Source: Ferruginibacter sp. (lineage in GTDB: Bacteria > Bacteroidota > Bacteroidia > Chitinophagales > Chitinophagaceae). Taken from it: a stretch of DNA of 38,115 nt. The notes beneath the pieces were generated by a model. The model saw nothing but the letters and a program-made list of their open reading frames with translations, searched no databases and was not told where the DNA came from. Made by a program: the position numbers and the translations under genes. The stretch spans positions 1 through 38,115 of the forward strand of contig JAURWD010000002.1 of assembly GCA_030655145.1 (NCBI GenBank). Direction: 5' to 3'. This document shows positions 24,029 through 31,798 of this stretch, one piece after another; position 1 is the stretch's first letter, and each line of letters begins with the position of its first letter.

Positions 24029-24829
24029 TTATTTCTTCGTAATGAAATCCATGGCTGCCGAAAAAGTAGTTACCCAATATTTATCCTGGTTGGCTTTCAA
24101 ATAATCCAGGAATGCCTGGTGCGTTTCTTTGGAGATCGCAAACACCTGTCCGCCTACACCGTGAAACTGGTAAACGCCCATGCCAGCAGCTTTCTGAACG
24201 TTTTCCGCGAAATTAATTAACTGCTTTAAAGTGGTTCCTGTCCATACATGCCAGGAGGGAACCTTCATGGTATTCACTTGTTTAAAAGTGGTAACGATGC
24301 TGGAGCTATCACCACCGGCGCGCCCATACTTAACCAGTCCCTGTTCTTGTATGATCGAAGAATAATCAACACCGCCAATTAAAAAATTATTACAAGGGTA
24401 GGCGAATGAACGTTGCTTTCTGCCTGGGTCTAACAAGGCGAGGAGTGTATTTTCTGTTTTAATTTCAGTGACGAGTTTATCGATCGAGTAGGTTTCAATA
24501 GCCACTGATTTTTCCCAACCCAATTTTTCCGGACAAGCATGAAACAAGGTATGATTAGCCAGTTCGTGGCCATTAGTTGCAGCATTGGTCCAACCAATCA
24601 CTGCTTCCGGGGTTTGCCCGATCACGCTGGAACCCGATGAACCCTGGATGGAATTTAGAAAGAAAGTAGCTTTTAAGCCTGCAGCGTTTAGTTGAGGAAT
24701 TACGGTTGAAAGTTGTGTTTCCAACCCATCGTCATAAGTGAGGCAGATGATGGCTTTTTTTGTTTGCGCAGGAGAGGAGGATACCACCGCAAAAAGTAAA
24801 ACCATTATCCAGGTTAATTTGACATTCAT
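24029..24829 (-). CDS. Secreted polysaccharide deacetylase (NodB-homology)
   Basis: About 266 residues from the ATG at 24829, chosen because it gives the signal peptide MNVKLTWIMVLLFAVVSSSPAQ; an ATG six codons earlier is less likely. It is a carbohydrate esterase family 4 fold: motif 1 is TYDDG (Asp33, Asp34), where the usual Phe is Tyr; motif 2 is NHTLFH with the metal pair His93 and His97; motif 3 is the YPCN segment in place of R-x-P-x-x; and HVWTG and QFHGVG come later. It should remove N- or O-acetyl groups from a glycan such as peptidoglycan, chitin-like material or xylan, in the periplasm or outside. The motif variations mean the acceptor is uncertain. No operon partner is obvious. 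Confidence 0.85.
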   Translation of the reverse strand: MNVKLTWIMVLLFAVVSSSPAQTKKAIICLTYDDGLETQLSTVIPQLNAAGLKATFFLNSIQGSSGSSVIGQTPEAVIGWTNAATNGHELANHTLFHACPEKLGWEKSVAIETYSIDKLVTEIKTENTLLALLDPGRKQRSFAYPCNNFLIGGVDYSSIIQEQGLVKYGRAGGDSSSIVTTFKQVNTMKVPSWHVWTGTTLKQLINFAENVQKAAGMGVYQFHGVGGQVFAISKETHQAFLDYLKANQDKYWVTTFSAAMDFITKK

Positions 24830-24933
24830 GATACAGGTTTTAAACAATAATGGTTACAAATAATCAGGTGAGTTGGAGCGGCGTGAACAAAGGCATGCAG
24901 TCAACGTTGGTTGAAAACTGTGCACAATGATTC

Positions 24934-25287
24934 TTATTCCATTTCAATATGCATCCTTTGCAAGAGCCCGTCCTGGATGGTGAAAATGTGTTTAATGTTT
25001 CCGTCGAAAAGGACTTCGCCTTGAAGATCACGAACGAGCTGGTGAACCGAAACTTCTACTAACCCATTTGGTCGTTGGATAAACCCGGTGGGTTCAACAT
25101 TCGGATTTATTTCTGACCACTGTCTCGTCCAGTATTTTCTTATTTCTTCATGCCCGGTGACATAACCACCTTCAAAAGCCTTTGGCCATTGAACCTCGGG
25201 GTGAAATGTCGATAACGCCTGATCGATGTCGCGGGAGTTGAAGGCTGCATATGCCGTTTTAATAAGATCCAGGACTTTCGTTTCCAT
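24934..25287 (-). CDS. NTF2-like / SnoaL-type small protein
   Basis: A 117-residue protein with the cone-shaped alpha+beta NTF2-like fold: DLIKTAYAAFNSRDIDQALSTFHPEVQWPK at the start, then YVTGHEEIRKYWTRQWSEINPNVEP, the strand VEVSVHQLVRD, and ending IKHIFTIQDGLLQRMHIE. It is cytoplasmic, with no signal. Members serve as small-ligand-binding or isomerase proteins; the cavity acid/His pair cannot be assigned with confidence. A -7 box (TAATTTTG, minus strand) lies about 40 bp before the start, so it has its own promoter. Confidence 0.85.
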   Translation of the reverse strand: METKVLDLIKTAYAAFNSRDIDQALSTFHPEVQWPKAFEGGYVTGHEEIRKYWTRQWSEINPNVEPTGFIQRPNGLVEVSVHQLVRDLQGEVLFDGNIKHIFTIQDGLLQRMHIEME

Positions 25288-25325
25288 AATAAATTTTTCG
25301 CCGAATTTGTGTTGCTGCCCCTGCC

Positions 25326-25333
25326 CAAAATTA
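25326..25333 (-). promoter_or_regulatory. -7 element for the NTF2-like gene
   Basis: TAATTTTG on the minus strand matches TAnnTTTG exactly and would give a leader of about 33 nt before the start at 25287. No TTG is found at the normal upstream distance, so this is a partial promoter match. Confidence 0.4.
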
Positions 25334-25429
25334 GCATCCCTGTAGCCAGCGGTCGTTTAATCTTAGGGCGTCTTACCAAATATTTTTGGGAAGATCCTTG
25401 ACCTCTATTGATTTTTAGGAAGGTTTGCC

Positions 25430-25660
25430 TTACTCACTCTGCTCATTTTTTATTCCTTTGAGTAAGGCGTAAATGGCCATGGAATGTCCGTGTCCTAATT
25501 GATAGTCCTCCTTAAGCCAGGCGACAATTTCGGTTGCTTTTACGGTCGGTTTCAGCGTTCCATTTTTCGTAAACCCTTTTAGTTCTGCCTGTTTACGAAA
25601 ATCTTCTGGCTCTTTACCAGTTGTTTCTTTGATTTTTTTAAGATAGCCCTGGAAAGACAT
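25430..25660 (-). CDS. DUF4287-domain protein
   Basis: A 76-residue protein. It opens MSFQGYLKKIKETTGKEPEDFRKQA, continues TVKATEIVAWLKEDYQLGHGHSMAIYALLKG, and ends in an acidic tail. This is the complete DUF4287 domain, in which the GLGHGHxxA(I/L)xxxLK segment is the signature. It is helical and cytoplasmic. The domain often occurs with DUF5655 or alone in small stress-related genes, and its function is unknown. The start is preceded by a -7-like TAGTTTTG on the minus strand at 25698-25705. Confidence 0.85.
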   Translation of the reverse strand: MSFQGYLKKIKETTGKEPEDFRKQAELKGFTKNGTLKPTVKATEIVAWLKEDYQLGHGHSMAIYALLKGIKNEQSE

Positions 25661-25697
25661 GGTTTGTTTTTTATGGAGGTTAAAAAAACTGTTGTTA

Positions 25698-25705
25698 CAA
25701 AACTA
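25698..25705 (-). promoter_or_regulatory. -7 element for the DUF4287 gene
   Basis: TAGTTTTG on the minus strand matches the Bacteroidota -7 consensus and would give a leader of about 30 nt before 25660. A TTG lies too close upstream to be a normal -33 element, so confidence is moderate. Confidence 0.4.
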
Positions 25706-25825
25706 ATTAATCAATCAACACAGGATCGATTTGGTTGAGTCAATTATTGTTAGAAATTTTCTTTGACCGCCGAAGTCGCGTTAGTGCCCACTTTTGATCC
25801 AGGTACAAAGCTTCATTGGAAAAAC

Positions 25826-26194
25826 TCATTGCCCGGTATTCAGGATAAATGGAGTTCCTGCCGGGTCCATGATCCAATGCATCTCTGCTGGAATCTCTTC
25901 CAGTTCATCAACCGTATCGATGTTGTTGGACTTTAAATAAGCAGTAGCCGCAGGAACATCATTTGTTTTCAGGTCTAACAAAACTTCAGAATGTGTGTAG
26001 TTGTCAACACAATCCAGCCAAATGATATTTGCTCCGAATTTTACCTCGTGCGTCCGGGAGACCGTCGGGTTTGTAATTGGTTTTTCTTCAACGACTAACT
26101 TGAGTATGTCCCGATAGAACTGCACTGTTTGTTCATACTTACTTTTCGGGATCTTTATGGCAATATTCATCCCGCCGTTGAATTGAATGTCCAT
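25826..26194 (-). CDS. VOC-superfamily protein
   Basis: A 122-residue protein of the glyoxalase/dioxygenase fold. The first module reads NIAIKIPKSKYEQTVQFYRDILKLVVEEK, followed by EVKFGANIIWLDCVDN; the second has SEVLLDLKTNDVPAATAYLKSNNIDTVDEL and MHWIMDPAGTPFILN. It differs clearly from the other VOC protein in the window (14276-14671). Acid residues near the end of the modules could coordinate a metal, but the histidine usually found near the N-terminus is not evident. The substrate is unknown. It is transcribed from its own start and is separated from the neighbouring genes by over 150 bp on each side. Confidence 0.82.
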   Translation of the reverse strand: MDIQFNGGMNIAIKIPKSKYEQTVQFYRDILKLVVEEKPITNPTVSRTHEVKFGANIIWLDCVDNYTHSEVLLDLKTNDVPAATAYLKSNNIDTVDELEEIPAEMHWIMDPAGTPFILNTGQ

Positions 26195-26313
26195 GTGATA
26201 GTTATATTTAGAACGAATTTAAGGGTAAGAATTTTACGCTGCGACAAGCCGGTCTGACTCTCCCAAATGTTGCACTTATAAAGACGCTGTATGTAAACCT
26301 GAAAAGTTTACTA

Positions 26314-26371
26314 ACCCTATTTCCCTGGACATACATCAAGAGCTTTTGAATCCAGGTTCCGGGAATAGGGT
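26314..26371. repeat. Long imperfect inverted repeat downstream of the membrane-protein gene
   Basis: The outer arms ACCCTATTTCCC (26314-26325) and GGGAATAGGGT (26361-26371) pair with one bulged T. An inner pair CCTGGA / TCCAGG extends the stem, and the loop is about 20 nt. A smaller perfect hairpin GTAAAC-N7-GTTTAC lies next to it at 26293-26311. It sits right after the stop of the minus-strand gene at 26391 and could end that transcript, but it has no T-run and may be a dispersed repeat. Confidence 0.5.
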
Positions 26372-26390
26372 CAGCTGAAAATATTCGCCT

Positions 26391-26833
26391 TTACTGCCTG
26401 TTCAGGTAGCCCACGAGGTTAATAACAAAAAGCCAAATGAATATCCCGGAAAAGGAGATGAACAGGGTGTTCATCAACACTTCGCCTATCTTGAAAATTG
26501 CTTTTTTAGGAATTTCATACATGGGGTAGTAGGAAAACTGCGTGGCTACTTTCCCCGTCCAATAGGCTGCAATGAGGCCCGTAAGCGCCACGGCAAGACC
26601 TGTCTGGTTTTTTAGTACTTCGGTGAACAGGATCGAGATCAAGCCAAATGAAAAATTCAGGCCTTGTATGTAGCGGCCATAGGTTTTGGCTATTTCCTGG
26701 TTCAAAGGTTTTAATTTTTTGATATCGTTGTACCAGTCAAATACTACGTGCCGTATATAAGGATAGACCACCGCCGTAAACATCATGCGATGGCACCCAC
26801 TACGATCAGCCAATTTGGAACAGTAAACTTCAT
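26391..26833 (-). pseudogene. Small four-helix membrane protein with a frameshift in TM1
   Basis: Translation from the ATG at 26833 reads MKFTVPNWLIVVGAIA and then hits TGA. The frame with all remaining sequence continues MMFTAVVYPYIRHVVFDWYNDIKKLKP. Adding one base near 26786 joins the two halves into a 147-residue protein with a perfect first transmembrane helix, WLIVVGAIAMMFTAVVYPYI, and three more spans (about 58-75, 83-100 and 120-142). The sense of the join makes a single missing base much more likely than an alternative start (TTG at 26813 or the ATGs at about 26786, which would delete half of TM1). Function is unknown; it has no recognised domain. Confidence 0.65.
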
Positions 26834-27097
26834 ATTGCTTAATTTAAAAAATCTCTTAAAAAATCAATAACGGCAGGTATTGGCGAAGCTTGAGCTTCGT
26901 TCAATTGCTTCGCGATATCCCGAACCAGGCAACCTCATACCTGGTATTTGCGAACTAGCTTGGGTTAGATTTAATTTATTCTCGCCCAGGTAAAAGTTAC
27001 TTCTGATCCCTGTTCAAAATTGTTTTGATTTTTTTTCAGCCGGGTTGATAAGCACCCCTGGCGAGACAAACATCAAACGATTATCCTGTACACGCAA

Positions 27098-27355
27098 TTA
27101 TGCGTCAACAACATTCTCCCACTTTGTTTTTATCTTTTTCAATTTCAACAAATAGGGCACCAGGACCAGCAGTTCAAGCCGGAAAAAGCCTGCAGATTGC
27201 TGATCGGGCCAAAAGATTGAAAAACTCATGACACTCAAACAAATCACGATACCCGCAATCGCATCAATTAAACCCAGCGTGATGGCAGCGTCCGTTCTCT
27301 TTAAAAATCCGTAAGCGACCACCGCCTTGAAACCAAAAACAAGCACTAAAAACAT
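27098..27355 (-). CDS. Small membrane protein, probably 5'-frameshifted
   Basis: The open frame gives 85 residues with two to three hydrophobic spans (MFLVLVFGFKAVVAYGF, ITLGLIDAIAGIVICLSVMSFSIFW, LELLVLVPYLL). It starts directly in a membrane span, and an in-frame TGA lies just before it. A second frame from ATG 27432 encodes MQTQFAQISSLVVTQQTLNDRDQRLG and stops right after this point; adding one G to the GGG run at about 27356-27358 would fuse them into a 111-residue protein with a soluble N-terminal helix. That reading is plausible but not proven. No family is recognised. Confidence 0.55.
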   Translation of the reverse strand: MFLVLVFGFKAVVAYGFLKRTDAAITLGLIDAIAGIVICLSVMSFSIFWPDQQSAGFFRLELLVLVPYLLKLKKIKTKWENVVDA

Positions 27356-27486
27356 CCCAACCGCTGATCACGATCGTTCAAGGTCTGTTGCGTCACCACA
27401 AGCGAACTAATCTGGGCAAATTGTGTTTGCATCAGACCCTACAAAACATCGCCTGCCACTTCCCTCAATTCTCCAATCAAACAAAT

Positions 27487-27494
27487 TATATTTG
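27487..27494 (+). promoter_or_regulatory. -7 element for the sugar isomerase-like gene
   Basis: TATATTTG matches TAnnTTTG exactly, about 112 bp before the ATG at 27607. No TTG is present at the expected upstream spacing, so a full promoter is not established. Confidence 0.35.
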
Positions 27495-27606
27495 AACTAA
27501 CGACTTGCTGGTTTAAAGACACCTCAACATTTTATTGAACCCTAGAGGAAAAAACGAAAAAGCCGTCGAAGGAATTTGACAAATCATTCATAACAAAATA
27601 CCGAAC

Positions 27607-28545
27607 ATGTCAACACGTAGACGATTTGTACAACAAAGTTTGTTAGCCACCGGTGCCATGCTGCTTAACCCGATGCTGTTTGCAGCAGCAAAAGATAGCG
27701 GCTTAACAATTTCGCTGGCAGAATGGTCATTGCATCGGGCGCTACGGGCAGGAAAAATGGATCACCTGGACTTTCCTGCCATGGCAAAAAATGATTTTGG
27801 AATAGATGCGGTCGAGTATGTTAACGGTTTCTTTGGTGGAAAGAAAATGAGTTTTAAAGACGCCGGAAAAAACCAGCAGTATTTAAATGAATTACTGAAG
27901 CGAAGTAAAGACGCGGGTGTCTTCAACCATTTGATCATGGTGGACGATGAAGGCTCACTTGCGTTGCCGGGCGATACCGCAAGATTGGTGGCCGTCGACA
28001 ATCATAAGAAATGGATAGAAGCGGCAAAGTTTTTAGGCTGTTTGACCGTGAGGGTTAACCTGCATGGTGAAGGAGAGTCGGCTGCGAAAAAGGCTGCCTC
28101 CATAGATTCACTCTCGAGGCTCGGTGAATTCGCCAAGACGATGGAAATAAATGTTGTGGTAGAAAATCATGGAAGTGATTCTTCAAAAGGAGATTGGATT
28201 GCGGACGTGATGAAGCAGGTGAACAAATCAAATGTAGGCACCTTGCCCGACTTCGGCAATTTTTGTATCTCGCATCCCTGGGGCACCACGCAGGATGGTT
28301 GTAAACAGGAGTATGACCGGTATAAGGGCGTCACCGAAATGCTACCCTTTGCGAAAGGCGTGAGTGCTAAGACCTACGATTTTGATAAGAATGGTGATCA
28401 ACCGATGATGGATTATAAACGCTTGATCGATCTGGTGAAGGCCTCGGGGTTTAAAGGCTATATTGGAATAGAGTTTGAAGGAAACAGCGGTGATGAAGCA
28501 GCAGGAATCCGCAAAACAAAAACGCTGTTGGAAAAATATTTGTGA
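27607..28545 (+). CDS. Tat-exported xylose-isomerase-like TIM-barrel protein
   Basis: A 312-residue protein. The N-terminus MSTRRRFVQQSLLATGAMLLNPMLFAAA is a twin-arginine signal (RRRFVQ), so it is exported folded, probably with its metal cofactor. The rest is a sugar phosphate isomerase/epimerase (AP endonuclease 2-type) barrel. The candidate metal ligands are Glu186 (VVVENHG), Asp215 (LPDFGNF), and Glu289 (YIGIEFEG), with His residues in SLHRAL and ISHPWG nearby. The segment FPAMAKNDFGIDAVEYVNGFF near the start is typical. It may isomerise or epimerise a keto sugar in the periplasm. It is followed by an NTF2-like gene at 28594, which is likely co-transcribed. Confidence 0.88.
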   Translation: MSTRRRFVQQSLLATGAMLLNPMLFAAAKDSGLTISLAEWSLHRALRAGKMDHLDFPAMAKNDFGIDAVEYVNGFFGGKKMSFKDAGKNQQYLNELLKRSKDAGVFNHLIMVDDEGSLALPGDTARLVAVDNHKKWIEAAKFLGCLTVRVNLHGEGESAAKKAASIDSLSRLGEFAKTMEINVVVENHGSDSSKGDWIADVMKQVNKSNVGTLPDFGNFCISHPWGTTQDGCKQEYDRYKGVTEMLPFAKGVSAKTYDFDKNGDQPMMDYKRLIDLVKASGFKGYIGIEFEGNSGDEAAGIRKTKTLLEKYL

Positions 28546-28593
28546 TACGGTGGAGGAGGTTTGGGAGGTTCAACTATTGCTAAAAAATAACCA

Positions 28594-28950
28594 ATGAGTG
28601 ATAATAATAAATCCATCTTGGTAAAAGCCAATGAAGCAATCACCAGGGGTGATCATGAAGGATTTTTAAAGTTTTGTACCGAGAACACCCGCTGGGAATT
28701 TGTCGGCGAACAGGTTCTGCAAGGCAAACAAGCGGTTCGGGAATGGATGAAAATAGCCTACCAGGAGCCGCCAATCTTTGTGGTCGAAAACCTTATTGGC
28801 GACAGTGATTTTGTGGCAGCCGTTGGTACGATCGATGTGAAAGATGAAAATGGAAAAAAAGTGCGCTCTTCTTACTGTGATGTGTGGCGGTTTGAAGCGG
28901 GTAAGCTCGCAGATTTAAAAGCATTCGTGATACCACAAACAGAAACTTAG
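28594..28950 (+). CDS. NTF2-like / SnoaL-type protein
   Basis: A 118-residue cytoplasmic protein with the NTF2-like fold: SILVKANEAITRGDHEGFLKFCTENTRWEFVGEQVLQGKQAVREWM, then VVENLIGDSDFVAAVGTIDV and SSYCDVWRFEAGKLADLKAFVI. It is only distantly similar to the other NTF2-like protein at 24934-25287. It lies 48 bp after the isomerase-like gene on the same strand, so the two probably share a transcript. Ligand unknown. Confidence 0.85.
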   Translation: MSDNNKSILVKANEAITRGDHEGFLKFCTENTRWEFVGEQVLQGKQAVREWMKIAYQEPPIFVVENLIGDSDFVAAVGTIDVKDENGKKVRSSYCDVWRFEAGKLADLKAFVIPQTET

Positions 28951-29110
28951 CAAACAACACCAATGGTTCCCGGCTAACAATCCAGGCACTTGAATAAGTT
29001 GCTCGCATTTCCAGGGTGATATTTAAGGACGTTGAGCATCGGTAATAATCGGGCTCACTGAAATGCAGCTTTACGCTAACAGCTACGTGTAGTTGCTTTG
29101 TGCAAACAGT

Positions 29111-29943
29111 TTACTGGAATTTGTAGGCGGCAATTGTATTGTGAAAAAAAGTTGGGACGTACAAAATATTCGTCGTAGGGTCTAAGCCAATATCAGCAGT
29201 GTTTATTTTTTCTTTGCGGGTATCCAAAAGCGTTACTTTCTGACCTTGCTGGTTAATCCAATAGATGATGCCATTCCAGCAGGAAACGATCAGGTCTTTA
29301 TTTGCAAGGCGCACAATGCCATCAGAACTTTCATCCATCCCGGTCGTGATCACCGTAAGTTTTTTGTTTTGTCCACTTTAAATAAAGTGTCTTTCACGCA
29401 AACATACATCCCGTCTTCTACGGCCAGCAATCCATTCACATTATTCTTATCGGTCATAAAAACGGAAGGGATATCGTTTTCAACGCGGTGGATGAGCCCT
29501 TTTCGAGAATCAGATACATACACAATTCCTGTCTCATCTACGGTAACATCATTCAAAAAAATAGCTCCGAGTATCGGAATTCGTTTAAGGGTTTTCCCGC
29601 TCAAAATATCAACGACTGCTAATTCGTCCAGGTCAGCCACATACAGGTTGTTTTTATACCGGGCCATACCTTTTGGCGCACTGAAATTGATGGCCCAGTC
29701 ATGCATGATCTGTTTGCCATCCAGGCTCATCTTGCTGATGGACCCTTTCAGATCTTTTTCATTCGGCTTGCCATCAATATTTGTCACATACAAAAAACTA
29801 TCTCCTGGGGAATAGAAGACGCTTTCCGGCACTTTGAATGTAGAATCTGTTTCCCAGACCTTCACCAGCGTTTTGTTTTGAGCCATTAAAAACGAAGAGA
29901 ACAAAACGAATTGTGTGATCGCGATGATCCTGAAGAATGACAT
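29111..29943 (-). pseudogene. SMP-30/gluconolactonase-like beta-propeller, frameshifted
   Basis: Start ATG at 29943 gives the signal peptide MSFFRIIAITQFVLFSSFLMAQ. The first frame codes about 197 residues (KVWETDSTFKVPESVFYSPGDSFLYVTNIDGKP, AINFSAPKGMARYKNNLYVADLD, ...KVDKTKNLR) and stops at 29350. The following frame continues without a gap as LTVITTGMDESSDGIVRLANKDLIVSCWNGIIYWI and ends at 29111, completing a propeller of about 278 residues. The break is in ACA AAA AAC TTA: one more A would restore the frame, and the stretch is also a slippery A AAA AAC heptamer with the right -1 shift. Sequence error, true pseudogene and programmed frameshift are all possible. It is divergent from the sorbosone dehydrogenase-like gene. 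Confidence 0.75.
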
Positions 29944-30074
29944 ATTAAATAGTTTGAGTAAAGCCAACCAATAATTTTGCCATAAAAGCTTCATTCGGTT
30001 GAAATTCATTTTCCTCGTGCATAATATGGAGAAGTTTTTGAAAGAGTTGGCATATACATTTTAATAGTTCCTTT

Positions 30075-31322
30075 ATGAATTTTACACGCTTAAGCTTTTC
30101 AATTGCCGGTTTTTTAATGATGTCATTGAACCCGGGCCTCATTGCGCAAAAAACAGCAGCGCCTAAAAAGTTAAACACCACGCCGCTTCCAAAACCTTAT
30201 GCAACACCCTCCGCGGTGAACAATTCCAATGTCACAGGCTGGGTTGATGGCAAAATGCCAATAGCCCCGGAAGGTTTCACCGTGACGAAGTTTGCGGATG
30301 GGTTTCAAAGTCCGCGCTGGATCTATGCCGCACCGAACGGAGATCTTTTTATTTGTGAATCGTCAACAAAGCCTTCCAGTGCGAACCAGGTAACAATTTT
30401 GCAGGACAGCGATCAAGATGGGAAATATGATGTGCGGGAAATTTTCCTGTCGAATCAAAATAAGCCTTTCGGGATGTTGATATTGGACAGTTTCTTTTAC
30501 GTCGCGAATACGGATGCGCTGGTACGCTACCCCTATAAAACGGGTCAGACCCATATCAGTGCAACAGGTAAGAAGATCCTGGATCTTCCTGCAGGAGGCT
30601 ATAATAATCACTGGACCAGGAATATCATTGCAAGCCCGAATGGTAAAAAAATTCTGATCTCCGTAGGCTCAGGAAGTAATAACGGCGAAAATGGTATGGA
30701 CAAGGAAGTACGCCGGGCAAACATCCTTGAAATCAATCCTGATGGCACTGGAGAGCAGATCTATGCAGCCGGGCTGAGGAATCCCGTTGGTATGCAATTT
30801 TATCCTGGTTCGTCCACCTTATGGACCGCGGTAAATGAGCGGGATGAATTGGGAGATGACCTGGTGCCTGATTATATGACCAGCGTCAAACGGGGCGCAT
30901 TTTATGGCTGGCCCTACGCATATTTTGGAAGCAATCCGGATCCTCGCATGAATGGACAACGCCGAGATCTCGTCGCGAAAACCCTGGTACCTGATGTGGA
31001 CCTTGGTCCGCACACGGCATCCCTGGGATTGGCTTTCTATGATAAAAATAGTTTCCCTGCGAAATATAAAAATGGTGCCTTTGTCGGTCAGCACGGTTCC
31101 TGGAACAGGTCAACATTTTCGGGATACAAAGTCGTATTTGTTCCGTTCAGCAATGGAAAAGCATCCGGCAAGCCGGAAGATTTTTTAACCGGGTTTGTTG
31201 ACGATGTCAAAAAAAGCCGCGTACATGGACGGCCGGTTGGTGTCACCGTGATAAGCGATGGTTCCTTGTTAGTTGCTGATGATGCCAGCAATATTATCTG
31301 GCAGGTTTCAGCTACCAAATAA
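30075..31322 (+). CDS. PQQ-dependent sorbosone/aldose dehydrogenase-like protein
   Basis: A 415-residue exported protein (signal peptide to about IAQ at 23-25) with a six-bladed propeller of the soluble glucose dehydrogenase type. Key features are an N-terminal FADGFQSPRWIYAAPNGDLFICES, the EF-hand-like loop DSDQDGKYD at 111-119, GGYNNHWTRN with His179 in the catalytic-base position, AAGLRNPVGM at 231-240, ERDELGDDLVPDYMTSV at 255-271, and QHGSWNRS around 339-346. The family uses pyrroloquinoline quinone and Ca2+ to oxidise aldoses or sorbosone in the periplasm. No PQQ biosynthesis genes are visible, so the cofactor must be made elsewhere or scavenged. A hairpin terminator follows at 31396. 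Confidence 0.9.
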   Translation: MNFTRLSFSIAGFLMMSLNPGLIAQKTAAPKKLNTTPLPKPYATPSAVNNSNVTGWVDGKMPIAPEGFTVTKFADGFQSPRWIYAAPNGDLFICESSTKPSSANQVTILQDSDQDGKYDVREIFLSNQNKPFGMLILDSFFYVANTDALVRYPYKTGQTHISATGKKILDLPAGGYNNHWTRNIIASPNGKKILISVGSGSNNGENGMDKEVRRANILEINPDGTGEQIYAAGLRNPVGMQFYPGSSTLWTAVNERDELGDDLVPDYMTSVKRGAFYGWPYAYFGSNPDPRMNGQRRDLVAKTLVPDVDLGPHTASLGLAFYDKNSFPAKYKNGAFVGQHGSWNRSTFSGYKVVFVPFSNGKASGKPEDFLTGFVDDVKKSRVHGRPVGVTVISDGSLLVADDASNIIWQVSATK

Positions 31323-31395
31323 ATTCCGGAATGGGGGGTATATTTCGTTAGATGTCCCCGTTAGTGTCGTCGATTGATGGGATACAGATTTATAA

Positions 31396-31432
31396 ACGGC
31401 TTGCAAACAAAATTTGCAGGCCGTATTTTTTA
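31396..31432 (+). terminator. Rho-independent terminator after the sorbosone dehydrogenase gene
   Basis: The arms ACGGCTTGCAAA (31396-31407) and TTTGCAGGCCGT (31413-31424) pair over 12 bp with one G-T wobble and a 5-nt loop, followed by ATTTTTTA. The position, 74 bp after the stop codon, fits transcript ending of the upstream gene. Confidence 0.9.
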
Positions 31433-31798
31433 CTTCCAATTCTTTTTTTATTTCGGGAGCCATATATACGTTGGCCGAAGGCTGATACCGCAGCTGCATT
31501 GAACATAAGCTGGGTGAAAATATTTGGTGGCTCATATCAAAAAAACATCGGGCAATTTTTGACAAAGACAGAGAATCTTCTAAAGTGATCATACGACGCT
31601 TTCTACAATCGCAAGTCTGAACAATTGTTTAAGAGTGCACCAGGTCAATTTGGTTCTTCATAAGAGATACATAAAAATATTTCCTTTCTTTTACCTTCCA
31701 CGCAATCAAGTTTTCCTACCACTTTTTTGTTGTGTGCAGTATTGTTGAAACGCCGACCTTCAACCCGAAAATCTTTCCTTAATCCTTCAACAAACTTT
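31433..31798. other. Intergenic interval without a supported gene
   Basis: Small frames on both strands exist here but have no recognisable family, no signal peptide and odd composition. Apart from the terminator at 31396-31432 there is no clear structure. The stretch carries the upstream region of the cupin gene at 31799. Confidence 0.45.

Noticed and set aside
31352..31588. Plus-strand 78-residue frame over the region after the sorbosone dehydrogenase
   Set aside because: It covers the terminator hairpin at 31396-31432 and encodes no recognisable segment.
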